A DNA stretch of 64,000 nucleotides from Setoptus koraiensis (lineage: Eukaryota > Arthropoda): contig CM106585.1 in NCBI GenBank assembly GCA_048013815.1, forward strand, positions 12,214,001-12,278,000, read 5' to 3'. A model generated the notes under the pieces. That model saw nothing but the letters and a program-made list of their open reading frames with translations, did no database searches and had not been told where the DNA came from. A program made the position numbers and the translations under genes. Below, in pieces: positions 33,439-47,001 of this stretch. How positions within the stretch are numbered: the stretch's first letter is position 1; every line of letters begins with the position of its first letter.

Positions 33439-33547
33439 ATTGAATTATATTGAATCTTGTTGAATTATGCTGATATATGTTGAATTACGTTGAACTGCGT
33501 TGAATTACGTTGAATTGTGTTGAATTGTGTTGAATTGCATTGAATGG
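33439..33547. repeat. 10-bp minisatellite
   Basis: Around ten degenerate copies of GTTGAATTAC in the exp intron; copies vary mainly at the last three bases. Confidence 0.85.
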
Positions 33548-35231
33548 CGTCTCAGTGGGCGCCCAACGGCAAAGTGCCGTTACAAGGCGCTTATTTGCAT
33601 GACTCGCAAGCGGCCAGCGAGAGTTTTGTGCCAAAAGCCAAAAGCCCAGCGAGCCAATTGCCAATTGCGCCAGTCGACAGGTCGTGTCAAGTCGGCCTTG
33701 CCAGCGAATTATCGCTGTCGCTGTTTGACAGCGACGTGTTGGCATGCGTTCGCCTCGTTGTCGGCCAGCCTCGTTGTCGGCTGTCAGTGCGCTCAAATAT
33801 GTATATTTATACACATATTTTGTATTTTGTATTTTTGTTGTTGTATTACGCAATTCCCATTTGATTGGAGCTCGCAAACAGAGCGACGAGCGCGCTCGCT
33901 CGATTTGCCCATTTGTGAGCCACAACAAGCGAGCCACAAATTGTTAGCCACAACAAGTGTTACGCAACAGCGCCCGCTGCCGATGGCTCGAAACTGATAA
34001 CTAAACTAGCAAATTATAATTAGAGCATAATGAGCACCTTTGGCTCGATATGCGTTACGGCCGCTGACTCTGGCCACTGTATGCACACCACCAAGCGACC
34101 ATATAACTTGCATAATTGTGTGACTGGCTGTCGCTGGCCAGTGGCGAGTCGTGATGCAAATCGAGAGCACGTTACTGGTGGCAAAGTCGGCGGCAATGGC
34201 ACTGGTTTGATAGCTTGGTGATAGCGGCCGTCGGGCCGCCAACCGCCCGCCAACCACCGAGTCAACGACAGCCACAGCGACAGCAACCACAGCAGCAACA
34301 ACAGCCGAGCAACGGCAACAACGGCCGAGCAACCACAACAACGGCCGTCGTTGTGAACAAGTGGGGCAGATGCGCCGGGATGCGGCCATGCGAGCGGTCG
34401 TGATCAATAGTCAATTTTAAGTAGCTCGAGCGATTGCGCAACGCTCAAACTGGCCAAATTGGCCTGATATTTATAAATGGAAATATATTTATATTTACAT
34501 TCATGAATTGGCCTGTGCAGAGCCGAGCAGGCGCAACGAGCCAAATATGCGAATATTGTTTGCATATTGGGCCGCATAACGGTCGCCATGATAACGGTCG
34601 CGATGATAACGGTCGGCGACGGGTCGCGCATAATGCGAGCTCAAATCACTGCGAGTCAAATGGTGTGGGCGCCGCATCCAATCAGCGATGCATGCTCGCC
34701 GATACGTCCGATCGATTACGGCTGTCATTGGCTCGCTTGCCAGCCGTTTGAATTGGACGGCGCCACTCGATCCGCATGCAAACTGTGGATTGCAGAGCGA
34801 GCCGACGCCGACAAGCTCGCTTTGGGCTTGACCCCTCCATTCACTCCAATTCTCGATTCTAATTCTCTGGCTCTCGGCTCTGGCTCTCGATTGCGACTCG
34901 ATCGCGACTCTCGGCTCTGATAATCAGAGTCTGATTGCGAGCCGAAGGCCCGAATCGGAGCGAGCGCGCGAAACAGCGAGAGCGCGATAATGAGCGCCGC
35001 TCTCACTGACTAAAACTCGCTTGCCAGAGTGAAACGAGCCAAACTGAATTTGAATGCGCTCATTGATTCATTGCGCATTCGTGAATTCATTCGTGAATAT
35101 CGTCGGCGGCGCCAGTCATGAGTCACGGTGAAAACTTGTCGCTCGCCCGGTTAGCGGGCATCAAGGTCGTGACGCGATCGCCCGTTCGCCCGCCCGAACG
35201 GCCACTGCTGACTTTCGAGCGGCGAGCTCCG

Positions 35232-35303
35232 ATTGAGAGGCTTCGATTGAGAGGCTTCGATTGAGAGGCTTCGATTGAGAGGCTTCGATTGAGAGGCTTC
35301 GAG
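35232..35303. repeat. 14-bp minisatellite
   Basis: Five copies of GAGGCTTCGATTGA, nearly perfect, in the exp intron. Confidence 0.9.
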
Positions 35304-36596
35304 CGGCTCGCGACTCGCTCATTTAGACTCATTATTTGTCTCGCACAACGATCGCCGGATGCCGCTGCCGGCGAGCTTGTTGCGCCAATCGCGAGAGAGA
35401 GAGAGAGACAAAAGACGAAACGGGATGAATAATAATGATAAAAACACAAAATGATGCTGGCGCAAACACAAAGACTGTCTTTGTGGCGGCGTCACGAGCC
35501 GGCCCAGATCGAAGCTGTTGGCGCCAATATTCTCGAAACGAACAAACACATCGCTGCTGAATTAATTCGCTGAATTCGGCCCGTTAAGTAGCTCGCTGCC
35601 AGCGAATTGGCAGCGAGCGGCTCGTTGGCTGGTGGGCATTCATTCATTCATGGCAGCGCTGTTGTCATGTTAACAATGATGAATGATCAGATGAATGACT
35701 GGACAAGATGATTGCGTCAATGCCAGCCAGCCAGCATCTCGGCCGCCATTCATGCCAATTGGCCATACCAGTGGCAGCCGGCAGCTACTGGCCGGCTATT
35801 CACCTGACATGGCCGCAATTTGCCGCCTCGTTTGGCCGCTCAACTCACCTGAGCTCACCACTGACTGGACAGTGGCCACAGTGCGATGACGTAATCATTA
35901 GCGCCATATCGATTGCACACAGCAAACGGGCCAGCACTCATTGGCCATAACTCAAACTCAATGGCATCATCACTTGCCACCGACCAATCACCACAACATG
36001 ACACACAACAACATGAGACCACGACAGCACAGTTACGTCACTGGCTGGCCCAACCAGTGGCGCAACACTGACCAGTGACGCAACATGCTGTCTTGTTAAG
36101 TTGTCATATTTGTTGTTGGCCAATTCAATGTCCACTTGCGCTGATGCCTACACATCAAGTGGTCAGTTTTGACTTTTGACTGGCGCTCAACTTTGGCCAC
36201 TGTCGCTGCCGTTGTTGTTGCTCGGGTTGTTGCCGCTGCTGTTGCTCGGGTTGTTGCCGTTGTTGTTGCTCGGGTTGTTGTTGCCGGCCAATGAAAGCGA
36301 CTGTCGACGGTGATCAATGACCCGCCTGGCGGCGGCCGCCGGTTGCAATTTTTGCCATGCAAGCCGGCCACAGACCAGCCAAAGCGACGCAAGGCAAAGT
36401 GATCGCATCATTGCGATCGTTTGAATCACGTCACCTGTTGTTGTCGCTGTTGCTGCCGTGGCCGCTGTTGTCGCTGTTGTTGCCGTTGTTGTTGTCGGCG
36501 TTATTGTTGGCCAACAACAACAACAGCATTCTGTTTGTCTAATTACAATGTTGGGCAATGTTTGTCTGTTTGCTGCGTCGGCTCTCTGTCCATCAG

Positions 36597-36657
36597 CGCT
36601 GTCCATTTGCGCTGTCCATTTGCGCTGTCCATTTGCGCTGTCCATTAGCACTGTCCG
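36597..36657. repeat. 13-bp minisatellite
   Basis: Four to five copies of GCGCTGTCCATTT in the exp intron, the last copies degenerate. Confidence 0.85.
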
Positions 36658-37535
36658 GTGGTGGCCAACTGCACAACAACGGGTACAGTCTACAACAGGT
36701 TCATGATCGATCGGTGTCGGTGTCGTTCAGCGGCACACACACACCATTACCGTTACTACATAATATATGATATATGTATTATGCAATAATATTATCGTCA
36801 CAATACATCATGAGCAGCGTAGGCACAGTCCGTCATCATCATTGTTATTATTATTATTGTTATTACAACAACTATAGTGATAATAACGGTGCACGAACAA
36901 CGGGCCCGCAGCACCCATGCCAACCTGGCGCGGGCTCCTCTGCAAGCCACTGTCTATTCACATTTTGCACATTTTGTGCACTTTGCACATTTCGCGCACT
37001 TTGCACATTTTGTGCACTTTGCACAACTCAACATTGTTACGCAACAATCGCAATGCGATTATCGCATCGAGTCGGCCAGTGATAGTCAGCGCTAGTCTGT
37101 GACTCATGCACTGTGAGTGATGGTAGTCGACTCTGACGACACTATTGGCCAGTCAGCTGGCAACTCACCTGTTGCCAGGTGAGGGCCAGTCACTGCGAGC
37201 GCTGTGATGAATGGCCGTGCCAGACAAAGAGGAGCTCGGCCTATTGATTTGGCACTTTGTGTCGAGCTCGCCAGGCAGGCCGTCGAGCTTTTGAGCTCGA
37301 TCTTTATAACGATATCTTTATAACGCTCAGCTAACGGATAAGCGGCGGCGGCGGCGGATAACTAACGGATCTGACTAAACTGGAGGAAGGCAAAAAATTT
37401 GATTAGATAATCATTATTATTAGCACTGCTATTGGCACTGGCATTGGCAGTGGCGGGCAACCTTCGCCACAGACCGAGTAGTAAAGATATCAAGCCGATA
37501 TCCACTCATGCGCTTGGCTTGCCCGCGCTGATGTG

Positions 37536-37597
37536 TGCCAGATATATTGCCAGATATATTGCCAGATATATTGGCAGATATATTGCCAGATATATCT
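37536..37597. repeat. 12-bp minisatellite
   Basis: Five copies of GCCAGATATATT; the final copy reads into a palindrome (CCAGATATATCTGG). Confidence 0.9.
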
Positions 37598-37865
37598 GGC
37601 AATTGTGGATATTCACGGACACTCACTCGCAATGAGAGTGTATCAAATTACAAATAGCTGGCTGCCATTGGACATATTGGCCCGCTCATGTGTTTTGCGT
37701 ATTGATCCAATTGATTGTCGCTGGGCCACTAATGGCAATTAGTGTCCACCGCTGTCGCCGCGCAACAACAACAGCAGCAGCAACAGCAACAACCACAGCA
37801 AGTGTATCAATGTGACAAGTGTATCAAGAGTCGATATTATCGAGAGAGAGAGTTGTCATAACAGT

Positions 37866-37935
37866 GACACAGCAGTTGACACAACAGCTGACACAACAGC
37901 TGACACAACAGCTGACACAACAGCTGACGCAGTTG
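37866..37935. repeat. 12-bp minisatellite
   Basis: Five to six copies of ACAACAGCTGAC in the exp intron. Confidence 0.9.
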
Positions 37936-40869
37936 ATACAGTCGCGAGTCGCGAGTCGCGACAAACAATCTCGGCCTAGCCAACGGGCTCGCCAATTGGC
38001 TGGCGTCTGGATTGTGAGTTTGTGTGGATGTAGTTTGTTGGACAGTTTGTATGTATTCTAGTTAATTTAAGCGTATGTTAAGTGGTTATTAGGCCGTAAA
38101 TATAGTCGCAAATTGGCAGTTTATTTACGTTGGATGTCGAGCAACTTGTTGGGCAACAGCAACAACCTGTTGCCCGCCTGCACATTGGCGCCGATATACG
38201 CTCATTTGATTTGGCGTGCCAACAGTGTTGGCGACATGCGACCCTTTCGCTTGTATCGGCTGCTCGTTTTATGCCCTGTGTATCGGCTTGCCAATCGGCG
38301 ATCGCCAATGACAAACTCGCCCCCGTCTGACACACCGTACCGTTGTTGTGTCGTCAGCGGCTAGCTTGCCATAGTTAGCTTGCCAAAGTTAGCTCGCCAT
38401 AGCTGGCTTGCCAGAGCTTGTCAGTCCAGTTATCGAGTCGTTGGTTGGCTCGCTCGCTCGCTCGACCACTCACGGCGGATAATTGCTCGTGTTGTCGCGC
38501 TCTCTCGCACATCTCGTCGTGTTATCGTCCGCGATCTGCAATTTAAAACTGCCAGCCACCGCCGGCCGACTGAACCGAAAATAGCTGCAAGTTTAATAGT
38601 GTCGAGATAAGCGCCACAGCCGAAATGAGCCCAATATCTGGCGATTTTGGTATCATTGATCGCTTCATTTGCCTATGCGCCCGATAATGTAGCCGTAGTC
38701 GTGTCGTAGTTGGCTGTGACGCGCTCACTTATTATCGCCCTCCGTTTCGAGTCGCTTATTAGGCGCCCGTTAAGTTTATTGGCAGCAACAACTTTGGTGC
38801 AATTTAAATTGGAATTATCCACATTTGAATAAATTCACATTTCGCCCTTAATGAGCGCGTCTCATCCGATTCGCCACGCCGTCCGTCCGCCGCTCATACC
38901 CCAACCAAACGGTTGCCCCTGCCAAACGTGTACCCCTGGCAAAGCTGCCGAACGCTGTCGCAAACTCTGTCGGCGAACCGCTCGTAGCACGTCTTGCCGG
39001 GCGCCCAAACGCACGGGCTTTCCGCACGGCGAGCCGAGCGCTCATGCCCCGGGGTCACACACACACACTCAAACTAAAACTGGCCATTTAGCCAATTTAA
39101 ACAAGAGGATATAAAATTATCCATTCCATGCCAGTGAGCAGGCTTCTTCAGATGCGCTCGCTGGTCGGGCCGGCTCAGCTCGACGGCTCACAACGCTGTC
39201 AGCGGCTCGGGCCGGTGTCGGGCCGACGCACAATGGCCACAACGGTCGTCAACAATTTTAGATAATAAATATAGCAATAAACATGGCCCGATATGCTTGC
39301 CATGGCAACGCCAGTAGCCCGGGGCGCTACCATTTAAAACATTTGCAACACATAAACAGCATTCACAATATATGCACTGTTGCCGTTTGTGAGAGCATTG
39401 AGCGCATTAGGACCCAATTTGCAGTTTGTAATGGGCCATTTAGGCGCAACCAATCCACTGAATCAGTGGCACCGATTTGGCACTGGCAGCGAGGGCGCCA
39501 CTGTGCCCGAGCGGCCACTGATCGGCACCGATCGCGAGTCGCACTTTGGGAGTCGCAATTTGCGAGTCGCAATTCAGGAGTCGCAATTTGGGACCGATCT
39601 AACAAAATGTTGTAAATGGCTAAATGATGTTTAATAGATGGCGCGCAGCGTGAATATCGGCCAGCATTGTGCTATCAGCACGTGCTGGCACGTAGTGTTG
39701 GGGCCTGCCAGTGGGCACGTGAACCGGGGCGCCACCTATGCGAGCTTGCAGCGTCGACGGCTGGTGGGTTGTTTGCGCTGGCGAGACATGTGCAAGTGGC
39801 TAATCGCGCGATAAGTTCAGTCGTTTACGGCTAGGCGGTGCGACAGTGAATTGTGATTAATGGATCACAGGCACACCATTAGTCGGCTGGCGGGAATTTG
39901 TTTATTTATGTCGGTTTGTTGTCGGCCGGCTGGCCCTGACTTTGTATATATATTTATATGAATAGTGTGTGTGTCGGCACGAGAGCTTGGAATTTCAATC
40001 ATCAGTTAAATTGTTAATTACATATTATTTATTTAACAATTTACTCTCGATGGCATCGCCGTGATAACGCTGCCGTATGATAACACTGCCACCAACGATA
40101 ATAATGGCGTCTATTTCAATCAACATTGTTGATTCATTCAACAATGTGTTTGCGTCTCGCCACACGAGCAACAACAACAACAACAATTACGACAGCGCTC
40201 TCAGCTGATCAACCGTCAGCTGATTAACCATTAGCCTGGCAACAATGCCTGCCGACTCTGTCTCGACATTGGCGAGCTTGCCAGATTGGCGAGCTCGCCG
40301 AGCCGGCAGCCAGTGTGTCGCTGTTGTTGGCCAACGCGCGGCCACAACACGGCTATCACACGGCCATCATACGCTTGTCGTACGGTTACACGATTAGCCA
40401 ACGAGCGCACGATGAAATCGGACGACCGGCTAACAGAGCGAGTGATGGATGGTGTGCCAGCGACTCGTTGGCGGCGGCGGGCTGCCCGTCGCCGCCGGCC
40501 CGCCGCACCGGTAAGCCACTCGCGACGGGCAACCCGTCGCTACCGGTGAGCCGCTGTCGGTGAGCCGCTGTCGGTGAGCCGCTGCCGGTGAGCAGCAGGT
40601 TGCTGTCGGGCCGGCCGCCGACATCGGCACGGGCGCTGTGTTTGGCGCAGTGCGCGCTGTTATCAGAGACGCCTGTTATCAGTGGATTCCGATGGTTGGA
40701 GCGGTCGCCGTCGGAGCGGTCGCCGTCGGAACGGGCGTCGTCCTATCACCCCGCTTCAGGCCGGAACAATGGGCGGCGGCAAATTGTGGCGGGCCGGAAC
40801 AATGGCGCCGGCGCGGCCGGCCGAAACAATCGAGCCGGCGCACGGCGCCATAGGTCCGAATGCGTGGCC

Positions 40870-40940
40870 ATGTGCGGGCCGGCCCAGTGGCCGTGTGCGG
40901 GCCGGCCCAGTGGCCGTGTGCGGGCCGGCCCGGCGGGCCA
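40870..40940. repeat. 23-bp GC-rich minisatellite
   Basis: Three copies of a 23-bp unit starting GTGCGGGCCGGCC; the third is truncated. Confidence 0.85.
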
Positions 40941-43900
40941 CCATCGGTTTGTGTCGTGCTGCACAAGCCGATAAAAAGCCCTGATCGATTGTATGCGCAT
41001 TATCCCGTGCTCGCCATCACAATCGGCGATACCGATACGCCGAGCGAGCGATACGCAATCCGCCGAATCAGCGCCATCGGACGCCGCTTGGCCATTGTGT
41101 GCGATTGGTTATTTTTGCTGGCATCGGCAAAGGCAAAAAATAACCAGCCAACTGTTGCCATTGTTGCCTTGGCCGGCCCGCCAACCCGTACTCAGTTGCG
41201 TATCTCGCTCACCTTTGCATCGCTTGATCAGCGCCCGATCGGGCCCGGCCCAGCCCAGCCGGCAAGCCAAGCGAGCCGAGCCGAGCTCGTTTGCGAGCGC
41301 GACCTTGATCTATCTGGCGGCCGCAGTCTGGCTGCTGGTGAAACTCAAAATAATGACTAATTTACACACGTACACGCACACACACACGCACACACACACA
41401 CACTCGTACAATCACTGCAATCGTACAATCGCCACAATCGCATGCAAATATTTGCGTATCAGCAACAAGTGGGCCGATAATGGCAGCCGGCTCGACAGCG
41501 AGCGCAAAGGCCGCCAGCTGATGCGGCCCGCTCGCCGCTGCGGGTTGGCCGTGGGCCGGCCCGACGGCCCGCAACAGTGACAGGCCCGGCTGGGCTAACT
41601 CGAAGAGCCGATGCGGTCGCTGCCCGAATGGCCGCCGCTCGGCGCTCGCGGAAACATTTCGCCACTCGTCGCCATCGTCAGCCTGATCGACCGTTCGGGC
41701 GCCTGACTGTTCGAGCGTCAACCGGTCGGACGGCCGGGCGTTCGCACATCCGGACGGGCAGGCGGGCGCAATGCGAGGGCGCCACCTTGTCGGCGATGCA
41801 AATCATTTGCAGCAAATGCAAACGAGATTCGGATAAATTCATTAGGGTTCATCAGCAATGTTCGTGTATCAGCGCTGGCAGCCAACTAATTTGCCACTCG
41901 TCTAATCACTTTGCCTGTTGGACTGTGCCAGTCGGACTGTCGGCCGACGGTCGCAGTCACGGCTAACTCTCGTGCAATAAGCTCGCACATAAGCGGCTTA
42001 TTGGCGCCGAGCGGACAGCGGGCCGGACAAGCGGTCGCGTCAAGTTGCTCGCGACTCGCGAGCGCCGTCAACCGGCCTGGCTGGCCATGCCACTTCCGGT
42101 CAGAATATGAGCATGAGCCAATTGAGAGATGCGGCAACAACAGCAACAACAACAACAACAACACACACGACATTGTTCGACAGTCAATGGGCACACTTTG
42201 GACAAATTGCAACAGCGCCAAGCATTGACCAGTGGTCAGCTCGATATGACAGTGGTCACGTTTGTGCATTCACCTGTGCTCACCTGGACGACGGGCAAGA
42301 ATGGGCAAATGAGCAAACAGGCAAATAAGCAAACAGTCCATTCAAATATCACACAACCATGCATGCCGTTGCTAACGATCTGTCTCGCCAGTACCACCTG
42401 TAGATCGGGGCGCACACTCGCTGGACAGTCGGTCAGTTGTGGTTGCTGTTGTTGGCCGTGGCTGCTGCTGCTGTTGGCCGTGGCTGCTGCTGTTGGCTGT
42501 GGTCGCTGTTGTTGGTTGTGGTTGCTGTTGTTGGTGTTGTTGTTGGCGTGGTGGTGGTGACTGTTGCCGGCCGGGCAAATTATTATTATTGTTATTTGAT
42601 TGTTGTTCGCGTTTGACGTCCAAACGCGACGTTTGCTTTCTCTAACTCGTTGTGATTGGTTTATATTCAATTATTATTAATATTAATATTTGTTGTATGT
42701 CCATTCCATTATTCACTTTGTTGTTATTGCTCTACTTTTCTCGCCCTCGCTCGCTCGCTCACTCTTCGCTCGAGTCCAGCAACCGAACACAAACGAATAA
42801 GACACTGTGATGGACTACTTATCGTTATTATCCATTATTTAGTCTGTCCAGTCTGGCCATTTCTGCAAACCTCTTTGCATTATGCCATTCCTGAAAACTG
42901 CTTTGCATTATGCCATTCCTGCCAACTTTTTTGCATTGTGCCATTGTGCACTGCGCGCGCTGTGTGCGCTTTTTACAATGCTCTGGTCGTGGTTCGGTCA
43001 GGCGCCGCAAGAGAGCACCCCAACAATAGCAAGTGGCTGCACGCAGTTCAGTTCGGCGAGACGCTCACACCGTTTTAGCGTCCATTGAGATCTCGGAGGT
43101 TGGGCCGCTGCGAGCGCCTCTCGCGGGCCCTCCCAAAACTAGACGCGCGAGCACGAAATACAAGCAACACAGCGCGCGCGCTATACAATCACTCACTCGA
43201 TATGTCCATTGTGGATATCAGGTGAATTCACAGCAAAACTATCCAGCGATTGTGATTATTTTTTATTATGCAGATTCATGCAGTTTGCAGTTGGCAGAGA
43301 ATGGCATCTGAAGGGTTAAATTGAGTTAAGTGAGAAGCGCTGGAATCAAGAGCAAAGCAAGGCAAATCGTCAATGACTCGCGATGAGCCAAGGTCGCCCG
43401 CTCGTCCGATCCGTCGGCCGGCAGCAACAACAGCGACAGCGACAACGGCAACAGCGACAACAACGCCAACAACGCCAACAACGGCGGCCAAGCATCTGGC
43501 AAGACCGGCCAGTGCCCGTGTGCAGGCCAGCAAATGGCCTACATCCAGCCGAGAGAGATAGTCGTGACTTTCGCTTGAAGCGCGACGCCAGGTTCAATGC
43601 ACTTGGCTCGCTTCTGGCCGGACTTTGGTCGGCTCGACGAGGAAATTTGCATTTTTGGCCGGTCGTGCCCACGGTGGCCAATCAATTCGTTGCTCGGCTC
43701 GCCAACCGGCGTGCCCCTCGTGGGTAAACAAACAAGCTCGTGCCACTTTTGTGTGTTGGCACGCACCGCAACAGACGGATTACAATGCGATTTTGCTTAT
43801 TTTGGGCCAAAACTTTTCGCGAGCGCCAGTTGACATGAGGCCAGCGACTGTGACTCACTCACAGTCGCTGTGAGAACGTTCCAAGAAGCGCACCTTTGCA

Positions 43901-45537
43901 AATTGGAAAATTGAAATTTGAGCCATGCGCGTGCCCCGTATGTCGCGAGCTGCAGCTTGTTGTGGGGCCCCAACGGCGCTCAATGCGAGATTACGCGTTG
44001 CGGGACGAGATTATCGCGCCTTGTGACACTGTTGACAGTTGTCAGTCGGAAGCGCCCCTCAAAAGGGGGCCACTCGACGACAAATTAATGGGCTCCGTTT
44101 GGCGAGCCGTGTCTTTTTGGGCCGCTTGAAATCGCTTTTGGGAAATGCTAGAAGCGCGGCAACTGCTGCGGCACTGTCCGCCGGCCACTTGGGTCCGATC
44201 GAATTACCTCGGCCGTGTCAGCTGAACCGGTCCGACCGTGTCGTGTCGCGCGGACCCGCCACTGGCCCGGGTGCACCCCGACTCTCCGCGGGCCGGCTCG
44301 AATTGTGTGGCCCGGATTGGGCTCGGTTTGTCGCGGATTGTGCACTGAGGCGGGCATTTCGGAATGGTTGCGATTCGCCAAAACACACGACACAATGGGT
44401 GAGCCTTTGCATGGCTCATGCAGCTTTTATTTGGGCGCGAATTAGGCGCACGCGGCCATAACGAGGGGCCCGCCGAGGCGCAATAGAGAGAGAGAGAGAG
44501 AGAGAGTCAATAGAGCGCAATCAGGCCAGCGCTGCGAGCCCGTTATTTAACGGCGCCATTGAAGCGATTGCGAGGCCGCACTTGGCCCGACAAACCACCG
44601 CTCGGGCCGCCATATGGCCAGCTTGCGGGGCCGAGCCGAGGCGCATAAACAGGGCAGCGCAGTTTGACCTAACAACTGATTGCGTAAGGCGCCGTTGGTT
44701 GCCTGCAGCGCTCGTTGGCTGTTTGTTGTCGCAATGATGATGCAACAATAAACACACACACGACAATGGCCCAGTTAATTAGAGCAATCTGTTTTTGCGA
44801 GCGGTGCTTCGGGCCGCCGCCAGTCGACAGTCGACAGTTATACTGACCACTACACTGACAAGTGAGTTTGACAAGCGAACGGTGTTTGCCTAACGCACAA
44901 CAGCAACAACGGCGACAGCAACAACGGCCACAGCAACAACGGCCACGGCAACAACGACAGTGTCTGGTCAGCTGTGACCATGACACATAAGCGCGACGTG
45001 TCGCCTCGCGCCGACACTGATCATTAGCCAGTGGCCGTCACGAGCAAAGTGTCCACTACAAGATGACATTGATCAGCTGATGACGCGACGCTCATTGAGT
45101 TTCGGCTGGCCGAAAAGGCTGACTAAGTAATTAACGTTATGTTAATTCACGCGCAAACGAGCTCGCCGGCTCGAGCGAACGGCCATCTGGGGCGATTGGC
45201 GGCGGCGGCGTCGGCGGCGTTATTAGTGCCTCACTAGCCAGACTCTGGCGGCCAGAGTCAAATGGCAAGTAAGTGCCAAAAATAGGCTTGCGTAATGGGC
45301 AGCGGTCATTGGCACGACAATATTGCGACATGATATATTAATGATAATCAATTTATCGATGTTGCGCAACATTTTTGGCGACACGAGTCGGCCTATTGCA
45401 TGAATAGACTGTTGGTGTGCGTGTGTGTGTGTGTGTCGCAAGCGGCTCACGACGTGTATCAATGATGACATGACTCGATGACACACAATACACAAAATCA
45501 TCGCCGGCTAGTGTCCAACTGACACGCTAGCTCACCT

Positions 45538-45548
45538 GAGCTGGCGTG
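45538..45548. repeat. Left target-site duplication of foldback-type element
   Basis: GAGCTGGCGTG, identical to 46271-46281 on the other side of the element. Confidence 0.7.
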
Positions 45549-46270
45549 GGTCCCTATCGTTTCACCTAAACGTATACTTCTTCTAACAACCACTTCCACT
45601 AAAAACGCACTACACCAAAACACACATTTCATCTAACATGCACCTCATCTAACGCTATTTCATCTAAATCCACCAAATCTAACATACACTTCAGCTAAGT
45701 CTATTACATCTAACATACACTTCATCGAAAGTTACTACATCTAACATACACTACATCTACGCTCATCGATACCTGTTACCATGTTGGCCGATGAAAGTGT
45801 CGGGAGGGTACCATGGTCGGGTGGACGGCCGAAGCAGGCTTCGGCCGCCACCCCAGGCCAAGCCTGCCGTCCTAGCCTCGGCCTTCGGCCTCGGCCAGGA
45901 CGACTGACGGCTTGGTCGGGCGGCCTACGGCCGCCCTCTCCTACCAAAAAATGATTCTTAACGAGGGCTGGGAGTCGAGTGGGCGGGGCCCGCGATCGGG
46001 CCGGGTGTGCGGTGGGTAGGGTTGAGATAGGCCTCGAGGTAGTGAGCTTTTAGATGAAGTAAGCATCGATGTAGTGTGAGTTAGATGAAGTAGAGATAGA
46101 TATAGTGTATGTTAGATGAAGTAGAGATATATGTGGTGAATGTTAGATGCGGTGTTTGTTAGATAAAACGTGCTTTGGAAAAATGTGAGTTAGGTGAAGT
46201 GAGCTTCGATAAAAATTGTCGATGAAGTGTACGTTTAGGTGTGGGGACATACGATAAAATGGCAGTGAAC
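45549..46270. mobile_element. Foldback-type / long-TIR non-autonomous DNA element
   Basis: A 722-bp block bounded by an exact 11-bp direct repeat. The two ~230-250-bp arms are imperfect inverted repeats. The left arm reads CCTAAACGTATACTTCTTC near its outer end, and the reverse complement of the right arm reads CCTAAACGTACACTTCATC. Each arm is itself an array of degenerate copies of a unit like CATCTAACATACACTT (left) or its complement (right). The centre (about 45776-46017) is GC-rich and full of hairpins. No transposase-sized open frame exists, so it would be mobilised in trans if active. Long inverted arms made of tandem subrepeats suggest a foldback element, and an 11-bp duplication also fits a Mutator-like TIR element; I cannot choose. 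The outermost bases of the two arms do not pair perfectly. Confidence 0.72.
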
Positions 46271-46281
46271 GAGCTGGCGTG
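46271..46281. repeat. Right target-site duplication of foldback-type element
   Basis: GAGCTGGCGTG, exact copy of 45538-45548. Confidence 0.7.
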
Positions 46282-46465
46282 TGTGTCTATTTACGTATGT
46301 GTGTGCTGCTAACAACTGGCAGCTATTGCGTAATGCACGTTATTACTTGTGTGTGTGTGTGTGTGTTATGTAAGCTGCTGGCGGGCTTACGTAACATCTC
46401 TGGCGCGTTATGGGCGCCCATCAACAAACAAAAGACGGGCCAAATGTCAACTCATTTGATGACCC

Positions 46466-46467
<2 letters not shown>

Positions 46468-46512
<45 letters not shown>

Positions 46513-46569
46513 CACACACACACACGCACACACGCACACACACACACACACACACGCACACACACACAC

Positions 46570-46606
<37 letters not shown>
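46468..46606. repeat. CA microsatellite
   Basis: About 139 bp of CA repeat with scattered CG interruptions, between the foldback-type element and the ITmD37E transposon. Confidence 0.97.
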
Positions 46607-46607
<1 letters not shown>

Positions 46608-46847
46608 CGCGTAATGCAATGGGAGGTCGTCAACCAGCCGCCAAGCAGAAGCGGCGAGCCCAGCTATCAAATAGCGTGCATGCTCACCTGTCCGCCAGGG
46701 GGCCAACTTGAGCGCGTGCACTCATCATTTGGCAGCTTGTATGTTACACACATATACATGTTTTACTATACAGCACGCAGCGTATATGTTGCGCGGCCAT
46801 ATATCACACACGTACACATTTAATAAATAGATATATGTATATAAATA

Positions 46848-46883
46848 AGGTGTGGTGCGTATAAACGTAGACAACATTTCAAA
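46848..46883 (+). repeat. ITmD37E left terminal inverted repeat
   Basis: 36 bp, exact reverse complement of 48131-48166; next to TA at 46846-46847. Confidence 0.95.
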
Positions 46884-47001
46884 TGAATATTTGTCAATAA
46901 ATATTGAGCGTATTGTGTCAGCTGAGCTATGTGCGTGATCTATGACACGTGGTCTACGTGTTTCTTGGGTTTTTTTGAAATTATTTTGTGATATTTTAAT
47001 T

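Noticed and set aside
45549-46270. Considered as a long terminal repeat element
   Set aside because: The arms are inverted rather than direct and there is no retroelement coding sequence, primer-binding site or polypurine tract visible.
46410-46823. 137-codon Thr-His repeat frame
   Set aside because: Translation of the CA microsatellite.
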